Origin: Chloroflexota bacterium
Lineage (GTDB): Bacteria > Chloroflexota > Limnocylindria > Limnocylindrales > CSP1-4
NCBI GenBank assembly: GCA_021790715.1
Contig: JAJYGK010000199.1
Span: 1 to 6,362, forward strand
DNA: 6,362 nucleotides
Reading direction: 5' to 3'
The notes below the pieces were generated by a model. The model did not search any database. It was not told where the DNA came from and saw nothing but the letters and a program-made list of their open reading frames with translations. Shown here in pieces: positions 1 to 5,721 of the stretch (position 1 is its first letter; each line of letters opens with the position of its first letter). The translations under genes and the position numbers were made by a program.

Positions 1-510
1 GACGGCCGCCAGGTTGTCGAGCAGCCGGCCGGCCGCCCGCTCGACCGCGGCCTCCAGCGCGGGCCGCCCGAACATGTGGTCGAGCACGACGAGCGTGCCG
101 GACTCCTCGCAGGCGACGTCGAGGGAGCAGCGTGTCGATCCGTCGATGCCGGCCAGCCGGTACGTCCACTCGCTCGTGCCGCCATGCTCGGTGCATGCAA
201 CCCGCAGCGCGACGAGGTGCCCGCGTTCCACGGCGACGACGGAGCCATGCCCGGCGAACCGCATGCCGAGGAGCTCGATCGTCGCGTCGAACGTCGATCC
301 CTGCGTATCGAACGACCCCTGCACGTCGCGCGCCTCCATGCACGCGTTCCAGACGGGAAGCACCGCCGCATCTGCGATGACTTCGAAGACCCGTGCCGGC
401 GGCGCGTTGACGAGTCGTTCGCGGTGGACCCGGACCGGAAGTCGAACGCCCGGACCTGCGGGTCCGCTTCCGGTGCCGCCACCGTCGCCGGCCGCCGCGT
501 TCCGTGCCAT
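1..510 (-). CDS. SRPBCC (START-like/polyketide cyclase) family protein, 3'-truncated by window edge
   Basis: The reading frame is open from an ATG at 510 down to base 1 (170 codons visible) with no stop, so the gene continues past the left edge. After a Gly/Ala-rich N-terminus of about 20 residues comes a pattern typical of SRPBCC proteins: VHRERLVNAPPARVFEVIAD (about 28-47), then a Trp in LPVWNACMEARDV, a GSTFDATI strand and a GHGSVVAVERG strand. A TSEWTYRLAG strand and a long amphipathic C-terminal helix (ALEAAVERAAGRLLDNL, about 151-167) follow. This fold makes a hydrophobic cavity for small lipid-like or aromatic ligands; the ligand cannot be told from sequence. A purine-rich ribosome binding site (AGGGGGGAT on the minus strand) lies about 5 bases before the ATG and supports this start. 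The gene is divergent from the oxidoreductase at 739. It is cytoplasmic, with no signal peptide visible. Family level is fairly sure; function is unknown. Confidence 0.8.
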   Translation of the reverse strand, partial: MARNAAAGDGGGTGSGPAGPGVRLPVRVHRERLVNAPPARVFEVIADAAVLPVWNACMEARDVQGSFDTQGSTFDATIELLGMRFAGHGSVVAVERGHLVALRVACTEHGGTSEWTYRLAGIDGSTRCSLDVACEESGTLVVLDHMFGRPALEAAVERAAGRLLDNLAAV

Positions 511-693
511 CGTGATCCCCCCTGGGACGCTTCCTCCGCCGGCACGCCGGGCCGCCGCCATGCGCACGGCTCGACCGGGCGTCCGGCCGTGCAGGACTCA
601 GGGTGGCCCCGCACGTGCCAGGTGCAAGTGCCGTTCGTTGGAAAGCGCGCGCGTGCCGTGCATCGCCGCCGCGGCGACTCTGCGACACTCAGC

Positions 694-698
694 AGGAG
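694..698 (+). promoter_or_regulatory. Shine-Dalgarno AGGAG of the putative leader ORF
   Basis: AGGAG lies 5 bases before the ATG at 704. It is the best ribosome binding site in the region upstream of the oxidoreductase, yet it is about 40 bases from the oxidoreductase start, too far to serve it directly. Confidence 0.4.
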
Positions 699-703
699 CC
701 CCG

Positions 704-742
704 ATGGCGGGGCGACAGCGGAGCCGTGGGGTGCGTGGATGA
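704..742 (+). CDS. Possible 12-residue leader peptide overlapping the oxidoreductase start
   Basis: An ATG at 704 follows AGGAG at optimal spacing and opens a 12-codon frame, MAGRQRSRGVRG, which ends at TGA 740-742. The stop overlaps the ATG (739-741) of the downstream LLM oxidoreductase as ATGA, the classic arrangement for translational coupling by ribosome reinitiation. The oxidoreductase has only a modest site of its own (GTGGGGTG just upstream). The peptide is Arg/Gly-rich and resembles nothing I recognise. In a GC-rich genome a short frame like this can occur by chance, so the call is tentative and rests on spacing and overlap alone. Confidence 0.3.
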   Translation: MAGRQRSRGVRG

Positions 743-1641
743 AGGTCGGCGTGATCGTGCCGCAGGGGTGGACAGGCGAGTACGACGGGTGGGAGTCGGA
801 GCGCGCGTGGGCGCGGACCGTCGCGGTGACCCGGCAGGTCGAGCGGCTGGGGTTCGAGTCGGCGTGGCTGTTCGACCACGTGCACACCGTGCCGCAGCCG
901 ACCGACGAGCTGACCTTCGAGTCGTTCACCGCCCTGTCGGCGCTGGCGACGATCACGGGTCGCATCCGCCTCGGCCAGATCGTGATCAACAACGGGTTCC
1001 GGAACCCGGCCCTCGTCGCGAAGATGATCAGCACGATGGACGTGATCAGCGGCGGGCGGATGGAGCTCGGCATCGGCGCGGGCTGGAAGCGCGACGAATG
1101 GATGGCGTACGGCTACGGCTTCCCCGATACGGGCGAACGGCTGGCCGCCCTCGGCGACGCGCTCGAGGTCGTCAGCCGGATGCTGGCGGGCGGACGCGCG
1201 GTGCACGCCACGTACGATGGGCGGTACGCGCGCGTCGAGGATGCGATCAACGTGCCGAAGCCGCTCCAGCAGCCGCGCGTGCCCATCATGGTCGGCGGCA
1301 ACGGGCCGAACGTGACCTGGCGCCTGGCCGCCCGCTTCGCCGACGAGCTCAACGTCGACGGGATGCGGCCGGACGAGCTGCGCGCCGCGCTGCCGACGAT
1401 CCGCGCGCGGTGCGAGGAGATCGGGCGCGACCCCGCCTCGCTGCAGGTCTCCGCGCACATCTGGTGGGAGCGGCTGGGCGGCCCCGGCGGGGGGCGGCGC
1501 GACCTGGTCGCCGCGTACCGGGATCTCGGCGTGAGCCGGATCATGACGCTCGTCCGCGACGCAGCCGATTCGGACGAGGCGCTCGATGCGTTCGCGGAAG
1601 ACTGCCGCGCCGCCGGGGCGGAGCTCGCCGGGGAACCCTGA
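739..1641 (+). CDS. LLM-class (luciferase-like) oxidoreductase, probably F420-dependent
   Basis: This 300-residue protein has the bacterial luciferase-like TIM-barrel layout. It starts with the first barrel strand MKVGVIVPQG and continues with VERLGFESAWLFDHV (about 34-48), SALATITGRIRLGQIV (67-82) and NPALVAKMISTMDVISGGRMELGIGAGW (89-116). That last block is the signature of F420-dependent methylene-tetrahydromethanopterin-reductase-like enzymes. Next come the VPKPLQQPRVPIMVGGNGP block (172-190) and a final barrel segment LGVSRIMTLV. Such enzymes transfer hydride between reduced deazaflavin F420 (or FMN) and a small organic substrate; the substrate is unknown. Length is normal for the family (about 280-340). 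The ATG at 739 is chosen because the conserved first strand begins there; the same frame is open further upstream, but that extension has no family similarity. Its start overlaps the stop of a possible 12-codon leader ORF. It converges on the PTS operon, with a strong hairpin between. F420 rather than FMN use is inferred. Confidence 0.92.
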   Translation: MKVGVIVPQGWTGEYDGWESERAWARTVAVTRQVERLGFESAWLFDHVHTVPQPTDELTFESFTALSALATITGRIRLGQIVINNGFRNPALVAKMISTMDVISGGRMELGIGAGWKRDEWMAYGYGFPDTGERLAALGDALEVVSRMLAGGRAVHATYDGRYARVEDAINVPKPLQQPRVPIMVGGNGPNVTWRLAARFADELNVDGMRPDELRAALPTIRARCEEIGRDPASLQVSAHIWWERLGGPGGGRRDLVAAYRDLGVSRIMTLVRDAADSDEALDAFAEDCRAAGAELAGEP

Positions 1642-1698
1642 GGCGGCCGGCCCTGGCGATCCGTGCGATCCGGACGATCGCACGCACCGCAGGAATGC

Positions 1699-1735
1699 CA
1701 TGCGAGCCCGCCGCGCACGGCGACGGGCTCGCATG
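1699..1735. terminator. Perfect 12-bp inverted repeat between convergent genes, likely bidirectional terminator
   Basis: CATGCGAGCCCG (1699-1710) and CGGGCTCGCATG (1724-1735) are exact reverse complements with a 13-base loop. The loop can add three more pairs (CCG 1711-1713 with CGG 1718-1720), leaving CGA as a bulge. The structure lies in the 112-base gap between the oxidoreductase stop (1641) and the EIIBC stop (1754), which face each other, so it could end transcription from both sides. There is no T-tract on either side, as is common in high-GC genomes, so intrinsic termination is inferred from position and stem strength. Confidence 0.7.
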
Positions 1736-1753
1736 CAGGGACGGGGCCGACGA

Positions 1754-3244
1754 TCAGGAGAGGGCGGGCTCGGCGAGCGCCGGCGCCGGCATCTCCTCGA
1801 CGACCGGCCGCTTGATCACCGACACGACGAGCGCCGTCACCACGGTGCCGATCACGATGCACAGCGCGTAGAGCAGCGGGTCGTTGATCACGTTCGGGAT
1901 CGGCAGCACGAACACGCCGCCGTGCGGAGCGCGGAGCTGAATGCCGAAGGCCATGCTGAGGGCGGCGGTGATGGCCGAGCCGGTCATGATGCTCGGGATC
2001 ACCCGCAGCGGATCCGCCGCCGCGAACGGGATCGCCCCCTCCGTGATGAACGCCAGGCCGAGGACCCAGGCGGTCTCGCCGGCTTCCTTCTCCTCGGCGG
2101 TGAACTTCCGCGGCGCGAGGCGCGTGGCCAGCGCGAGGCCGAGCGGCGGGGTCATGCCGGCCGCCATCACGGCCGCCATGGGCGTGTAGACATTCGACGC
2201 GAGCAGGCCGACCGCGAACGTGTACGCCGCCTTGTTGACGGGCCCGCCCATGTCGAACGCCATCATCAGGCCCATGATCAGGCCGAGCACGACGGCGCTG
2301 CCACTGCTCATGCCCTTCAGGTAGTCCGTCAGCCCGGTGTTGATGGCCTTCACCGGCTCGCCGACGACGTAGATCATCACGAGCCCCACGAACAGGGACG
2401 TCACCAAGGGCACGATCAGCACCGGCATGAGCCCCTGCAGGCTGCGCGGCAGGTGAATGTTGCGGACCATCCAGAGGGCCGCATAGCCGCCCACGAAGCC
2501 GGCGATGATGCCGCCGAGGAAGCCGGCGCCGACCTGGGTCGCGAGGAGGCCGCCGATCATGCCGGGCGCAAGCCCGGGCCGGTCGGCGATGGAGAACGCG
2601 ATGTAGCCGGCGAGTATCGGCACGAACAGCGCGAAGGCGTTCTGCGCGCCGATCTGGTACAGCGCCGCGGCGAGCGTGCCCTGCTGCTCGTACGCGTGGA
2701 TCCCGAACGCGAACGAGAGCGCGATGAGAATGCCGCCCGCGACGACGAACGGGATCATGAACGAGACACCGCTCATGAGGTGCCGATACGGCCCCTGCTG
2801 CCCGGACTTGCGGGCGGCCTTGGCCGCCGCGACCTGTGCGACGTAGTCGGTTCCGTCCGTCGGCGTACCGGACGCCGGTGCCGCGGCGGCGCCCGCAGCC
2901 GCCGGAGCCGGCGTGGCCGCTGCCGCCGACGCATCCGCCAGTGCGATCGCCTGCGCGATGAGCCCCGCGGCGTTGCGGATCGCCTCGCCGGTGCCCGAGT
3001 GCACGATCGGCTTGCCCGCGAAACGGTCCTCGGCGACGGTCGTGTCCGCCGAGATGATCACGGCGTCGGCGGCGGCCGCCTCCTCGGGGCTGATCTGGTT
3101 CTCGGCGCCGATGCTGCCCTGGGTCTCGACCTTGATGACCAGGCCCGCGTCCGCCGCCGCCTTCGCGAGGGCCTCGGCCGCCATGTACGTGTGGGCGATC
3201 CCCGTCGGACAGGACGTGATCGCGACCAGTCGTCGAACCGCCAT
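1754..3244 (-). CDS. fruA: Fructose-specific PTS permease, EIIB-EIIC fusion
   Basis: This 496-residue membrane protein takes phosphate from EIIA onto its IIB domain and imports fructose through IIC as fructose-1-phosphate. IIB covers about residues 1-98, with the phosphocysteine in TSCPTGIAHTYMAAEAL (Cys12) and further family blocks VETQGSIG and ADTTV. An Ala/Pro-rich flexible linker (about 105-135) leads to IIC (about 150-485). IIC has multiple hydrophobic spans (for example 158-182, 204-220, 274-294, 318-330, 419-435, 458-477) and the fructose-IIC blocks FDMGGPVNKAAY (330-341), ITEGAIPF (400-407) and APHGGVFV. The ATG at 3244 is preferred over an in-frame ATG at 3265 because GAGGAGG sits 8 bases before it and IIB proteins begin just ahead of the first strand. 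It is the last gene of the operon, 46 bases after EIIA. EIIA is not fused to it, unlike the three-domain FruA proteins of many bacteria. Fructose specificity is supported by the neighbouring fruK. Confidence 0.97.
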   Translation of the reverse strand: MAVRRLVAITSCPTGIAHTYMAAEALAKAAADAGLVIKVETQGSIGAENQISPEEAAAADAVIISADTTVAEDRFAGKPIVHSGTGEAIRNAAGLIAQAIALADASAAAATPAPAAAGAAAAPASGTPTDGTDYVAQVAAAKAARKSGQQGPYRHLMSGVSFMIPFVVAGGILIALSFAFGIHAYEQQGTLAAALYQIGAQNAFALFVPILAGYIAFSIADRPGLAPGMIGGLLATQVGAGFLGGIIAGFVGGYAALWMVRNIHLPRSLQGLMPVLIVPLVTSLFVGLVMIYVVGEPVKAINTGLTDYLKGMSSGSAVVLGLIMGLMMAFDMGGPVNKAAYTFAVGLLASNVYTPMAAVMAAGMTPPLGLALATRLAPRKFTAEEKEAGETAWVLGLAFITEGAIPFAAADPLRVIPSIMTGSAITAALSMAFGIQLRAPHGGVFVLPIPNVINDPLLYALCIVIGTVVTALVVSVIKRPVVEEMPAPALAEPALS

Positions 3245-3252
3245 CGTGTGAG

Positions 3253-3259
3253 CCTCCTC
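3253..3259 (-). promoter_or_regulatory. Shine-Dalgarno GAGGAGG deciding the EIIBC start
   Basis: On the minus strand GAGGAGG lies 8 bases before the ATG at 3244 and inside the first codons of the alternative in-frame start at 3265. The 3265 ATG has no comparable site upstream. This favours 3244 as the true start. Confidence 0.8.
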
Positions 3260-3290
3260 GCTCATCGTGTGCGTGTCGGTCGTTGGGGCG

Positions 3291-3809
3291 CTACGAGCCG
3301 GCCTGCAGCCGCTGCGACAGCAGGGCGAGCACGTCGGCCGGGGTCCGCGATTCGCGAAGCGCCGCGCGGAAGTCGTCGTGCATCAGGGCCCGAGCCAGGG
3401 CGGCGAGCATGCGGAGGTGGTCGTCGCTCGCGTGCTCGGGGCTCGCGATCAGGAAGACGAGGTCGACGGAGTGCACCTCCCTCTCGTCGTCCGCCCCGTC
3501 GCCCCCGGCATCGGCGACCGCCTCGCCGGGCCAGCGCACGCCATCGGTCCGCCGGCCGAACGCGATCGCCGCCTGCAGCACGTGTGCGCTCTTCGCGTGG
3601 GGGATCGCGACACCGAGCCCGATGTTCGTGCTGCCCAGCGCCTCGCGCTCGAGCGCCGCGGTCGTGACGGCGGCGGGATCGTCGACCCGCCCCGCCGCGG
3701 CAAGCCGTCCCGCGAGCTCGAGGATGGCGGCATCGCGGTCGGCGGACGCGAGCCCCAGCACGATCGCGCCGGGGTCGACGAGGTCCTGGATACCGGTCGC
3801 TTCGGCCAT
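3291..3809 (-). CDS. Fructose-specific PTS EIIA component (stand-alone)
   Basis: This 172-residue soluble protein carries phosphate from HPr to the EIIB domain encoded next in the operon. The EIIA(Fru/Mtl/PtsN) fold is seen in the start region (DLVDPGAIVLGL), in ALEREALGSTNIGLGVAIPHAKS (52-74) with the phospho-accepting His71, and in VDLVFLIASPEHASDDHLRMLAALARAL (115-142). A C-terminal TPADVLALL helix follows. Between Trp93 and Val115 lies a Gly/Asp/Glu-rich stretch (AVADAGGDGADDEREVH) that makes this loop about a dozen residues longer than in the EIIA(Fru) domains I know. The ATG at 3809 is chosen because AGGAG (3819-3823) sits 9 bases upstream and the fold begins there. The same frame is open further upstream through fruK, but that part is not protein-like. 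The start is 4 bases after the fruK stop and its ribosome binding site lies within the last fruK codons, so translation is probably coupled. Confidence 0.95.
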   Translation of the reverse strand: MAEATGIQDLVDPGAIVLGLASADRDAAILELAGRLAAAGRVDDPAAVTTAALEREALGSTNIGLGVAIPHAKSAHVLQAAIAFGRRTDGVRWPGEAVADAGGDGADDEREVHSVDLVFLIASPEHASDDHLRMLAALARALMHDDFRAALRESRTPADVLALLSQRLQAGS

Positions 3810-3813
3810 GGCG

Positions 3814-4755
3814 TCACTCTCCTGCGCTGATCTGTCCGGCCGCCTCGTCCACGGCGTGCCGGCACATCGAGATGAACTCCGCTGTCGTGGGGACGGGAGC
3901 GCCGTCCCGCGCGGCGAGGTCGACCGCCAGCCGGGCGACCATCGCGTCTCCGGCTCCGACCGTGGTGACGAGCCGTCCGGGGAACGAGGCGAGCGGCCGT
4001 GCGGGGATCCGCTCCGCCGCGCCGTCCCACGCCGCGATGGCACCGCGCGATCCCAGCGAGAGCAGCACGCCGAGCGGGCCCCGGCGGACGAGCGCGCGGG
4101 CTGCCTGCTCGGCGTGCTCGTCGGAGTCGATGGGCCGCCCGAGCAGCGCCTCCGCCTCGACGCGGTTCGGCTTGATCGCGAACGGACGTGCGTCGACCGC
4201 ACACTCGAGCGCGGCGTCGCTGGCGTCGACGAGCACCGCCGGCCCGCCCGTCTCGGCCGCGCCGAGTGCGTCGCGCAGCCGCGCCACCCATCGCGCGTAC
4301 ACGTCCGGGGAGACGCCGAGGGGGAGACTGCCGGCGAGGACGACGACCGCGGCGCGCTTGCGGGTGGCGACGTCGAGCAGATCGCCCTCCACCTGCTCGA
4401 TGAGCCGCGCGTCGACCTCGGGTCCGCTGCCGTTGATCTCGGTCATGCGGCCGTCCGGGCGCTCGATGATCTTGAGGTTCGTCCGCGTCTCGCCCGCGGT
4501 CGCGCGGAACCGGGGCTCGATCCCGGCGGCATGCAGGTGCCGTTCGATGCCGGCTGCCTGTTCCTCGCCGGAGATCCCCAGCGCGACGACCGGGGCGCCC
4601 AGGCGGGCCGCCGTGCGGGCCACGTTGATGCCCTTGCCGCCGATCCGCGCGCGCGTGTCCGCCGTGCGGTGCGTGGTGCCCGGGACGAGGCCGCCGTCCA
4701 GCCACACCGTGCGATCGATGGCCGGGTTCAGCGTGACGGTCACGATCGTGCGCAC
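3814..4755 (-). CDS. fruK: 1-phosphofructokinase (PfkB/ribokinase family)
   Basis: This 313-residue cytoplasmic kinase phosphorylates fructose-1-phosphate, the product of the adjacent EIIBC, to fructose-1,6-bisphosphate with ATP and so feeds glycolysis. The PfkB signatures are in order: N-terminal TVTLNPAIDRTV (6-17), the sugar-phosphate-binding block ARIGGKGINVAR (36-47), AGSLPLGVS (141-149), and KPNRVEAEALLG (195-206), diagnostic of the FruK/LacC group. The ATP-site motif TVGAGDAMVA (265-274) contains the catalytic base Asp270. The residue after it is Ala where many FruK proteins have Ser; this is a mild variant that leaves the Asp intact. Length matches the family (about 305-320). The start is GTG at 4755, with AGGAGG five bases upstream and MRTIVTVTLNPAID matching the usual N-terminus. 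That ribosome binding site overlaps the fruR stop, and the gene lies 9 bases downstream of fruR and 4 bases upstream of EIIA, which supports one transcript. Confidence 0.96.
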   Translation of the reverse strand: MRTIVTVTLNPAIDRTVWLDGGLVPGTTHRTADTRARIGGKGINVARTAARLGAPVVALGISGEEQAAGIERHLHAAGIEPRFRATAGETRTNLKIIERPDGRMTEINGSGPEVDARLIEQVEGDLLDVATRKRAAVVVLAGSLPLGVSPDVYARWVARLRDALGAAETGGPAVLVDASDAALECAVDARPFAIKPNRVEAEALLGRPIDSDEHAEQAARALVRRGPLGVLLSLGSRGAIAAWDGAAERIPARPLASFPGRLVTTVGAGDAMVARLAVDLAARDGAPVPTTAEFISMCRHAVDEAAGQISAGE

Positions 4756-4764
4756 GTCGCCCTC

Positions 4765-5544
4765 CTACGCGATCTGGGCGACCGGCTGTGCCGTGGACGC
4801 GACGTCCACGCGCAGCCCGCCCGTGCGCAGGGCCTCGACCTCCGAGGCCGGCGCGCCATCGTCCGTGATGAGCAGGTCGACCTCGTCGAGACCGGCGACC
4901 CGGGCGAACGTCACGGCGCCGAGCTTGGAACTGTCCGCCAGCACGACCGCGACCCGGGCGGCGGCGATCATGCGGGCCTTCGTCGCGGCCTCCTCCCACG
5001 TCGGGGTCGTGAAACCGGCGGAGGCCGAGACGCCGTTCATGCCGACGAACGCGATGTCGACGTGCATCTGCTCGATCGACCGCTCGGCGAGCGGCCCGAT
5101 CAGCGCGAGCGTGGATTCGCGGACGGTGCCCCCGGTCAGGACGAGCCGGACCCGCCCCCCGAGCTCCACGGCGATGGGGACGGAATTCGTGGCGACGGTG
5201 ACGTCCGACCGGCCCCGCAGGGCCCGCGCCAGCTCGAGGGTCGTGGTGCCGGCGTCGAGGAAGACCGTCTGGCCCGGTTCGACGATGGCGGCCGCGGCAC
5301 GCGCGATCGCCTGCTTCTGCTGCCTGTTCGCCCCCTCCTTGTCCACGAACGACGGTTCGTAGCGGGTCGCCGGGACCGCGCCGCCGCGCGTGCGCTCCAC
5401 GGCACCGTCCTGCGAGAGGAGCTGCAGGTCGCGCCGGATGGTCGACTCGGAGACGTCGAAGCGCCGCGCGAGATCGGGCACCTCGGCGCGCTCGTCGCTC
5501 GCGAGCACGTCCAGGATCCGGTGGCGGCGTTCCGCGGCCAGCAT
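4765..5544 (-). CDS. fruR: DeoR-family transcriptional regulator of the fructose operon
   Basis: This 259-residue protein has the two-part DeoR/GlpR layout. The N-terminal winged helix-turn-helix MLAAERRHRILDVLASDERAEVPDLARRFDVSESTIRRDL is followed by a wing, RTRGGAV (helix-turn-helix about 21-40). The C-terminal DeoR sensor domain shows VFLDAGTTTLELARAL, VATNSVPIAVEL, LTGGTVRE, VDIAFVGMNGV, and LADSSKLG with the conserved Lys. DeoR-type FruR proteins are repressors that usually respond to fructose-1-phosphate or fructose-1,6-bisphosphate. Being first in the operon, it would control its own level as well. The ATG at 5544 is chosen because AGGAGGA lies 6 bases upstream and the family N-terminus (MLAAERRxxIL) begins there; an in-frame ATG at 5577 would add 11 unrelated residues. 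The repeated TGCGCA-like motifs just upstream are its likely operators. The effector and the repressor role are inferred from the family and context. Confidence 0.94.
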   Translation of the reverse strand: MLAAERRHRILDVLASDERAEVPDLARRFDVSESTIRRDLQLLSQDGAVERTRGGAVPATRYEPSFVDKEGANRQQKQAIARAAAAIVEPGQTVFLDAGTTTLELARALRGRSDVTVATNSVPIAVELGGRVRLVLTGGTVRESTLALIGPLAERSIEQMHVDIAFVGMNGVSASAGFTTPTWEEAATKARMIAAARVAVVLADSSKLGAVTFARVAGLDEVDLLITDDGAPASEVEALRTGGLRVDVASTAQPVAQIA

Positions 5545-5550
5545 GTCTGC

Positions 5551-5557
5551 TCCTCCT
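5551..5557 (-). promoter_or_regulatory. Shine-Dalgarno AGGAGGA deciding the fruR start
   Basis: On the minus strand AGGAGGA lies 6 bases before the ATG at 5544. It falls inside the coding part that the longer start at 5577 would require, so it supports the shorter protein. Confidence 0.85.
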
Positions 5558-5597
5558 GCTGCCAGCTCTGCGCGCATCTGCGCAACCGATCTGCGTA

Positions 5598-5626
5598 TTG
5601 ACGCGCGCTATTGCGCATAGTAGCGT
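5598..5626 (+). promoter_or_regulatory. Candidate promoter for ptsH
   Basis: TTGACG (5598-5603) and TAGCGT (5621-5626) are separated by 17 bases. The first matches the -35 consensus at five of six bases; the second fits the TANNNT -10 pattern common in high-GC bacteria. Transcription would start near 5633 and give a leader of about 89 bases before ptsH. It lies on the same DNA as the fru promoter on the other strand. Confidence 0.5.
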
Positions 5627-5644
5627 TGTGTGCGCAGATGTCAA
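5617..5644 (-). promoter_or_regulatory. Candidate promoter of the fruR-fruK-EIIA-EIIBC operon
   Basis: On the minus strand a perfect -35 TTGACA (5644-5639) is followed after 16 bases by TACTAT (5622-5617), which fits TANNNT. Transcription would start near 5610, giving a leader of about 66 bases before fruR. The -35 lies beside an operator-like TGCGCA (5631-5636) and the -10 abuts another (5612-5617), so a protein bound there would block the promoter. Confidence 0.65.
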
Positions 5645-5709
5645 GCAGTTATGCGCACAAACGCGCAACAACGCGCGGGCGCAGGTGCACGACAATGTCG
5701 CGAGCAGAT

Positions 5710-5714
5710 GGAGG
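5710..5714 (+). promoter_or_regulatory. Shine-Dalgarno GGAGG deciding the ptsH start
   Basis: GGAGG lies 7 bases before the GTG at 5722. The alternative in-frame ATG at 5695 has only a weak CAGG-type site. Starting at 5722 also puts the active histidine at residue 15, its standard position in HPr. Confidence 0.8.
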
Positions 5715-5721
5715 CAACCCC

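Larger units (their letters stand above)
5569..5677. promoter_or_regulatory. Array of TGCGCA-like motifs with 10-bp phasing, probable FruR operator region
   Basis: Exact TGCGCA occurs at 5579-5584, 5612-5617, 5631-5636 and 5652-5657. Variants lie at 5569-5576 (TGCGCGCA), 5592-5597 (TGCGTA), 5602-5608 (CGCGCGC), 5622-5627 (AGCGTT), 5662-5667 (CGCGCA) and 5672-5677 (CGCGCG). The GCG cores begin at 5593, 5603, 5613, 5623, 5632, 5653, 5663 and 5673, almost one per 10 bp with a single missing position near 5643, so they lie on one face of the helix. Within the array CATCTGCGCA (5575-5584) and TGCGCAGATG (5631-5640) form an exact inverted repeat. DeoR-family repressors bind multiple short repeats near their own promoters, so FruR is the likely ligand. 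That assignment is inferred. Confidence 0.6.

Noticed and set aside
564..592. GCACGGC/GCCGTGC inverted repeat as a terminator or attenuator
   Set aside because: The stem is only 7 bp with a 15-base loop and no T-tract. In DNA of this GC content it may be chance, so it is mentioned only in passing.
76..738. N-terminal extension of the LLM oxidoreductase to a 521-residue protein
   Set aside because: The extension is antisense to the SRPBCC gene and lacks family similarity; the conserved first strand begins at 739.
1586..3667. Very long plus-strand open frame (693 codons) antisense to EIIBC and EIIA
   Set aside because: It is Arg/His/Asp-rich with no domain pattern, while the minus strand encodes clear EIIBC and EIIA. 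Long antisense frames are expected in such GC-rich genes.
3291..4202. A 303-residue EIIA with a long N-terminal extension
   Set aside because: The extra part is the wrong frame of fruK and is Arg/Ser-rich; the ribosome binding site and the conserved fold both point to the ATG at 3809.
3283..5601. Long plus-strand open frame (772 codons) antisense to EIIA, fruK and fruR
   Set aside because: Composition is low-complexity Arg/Ser/Ala and three well-conserved proteins lie on the other strand.
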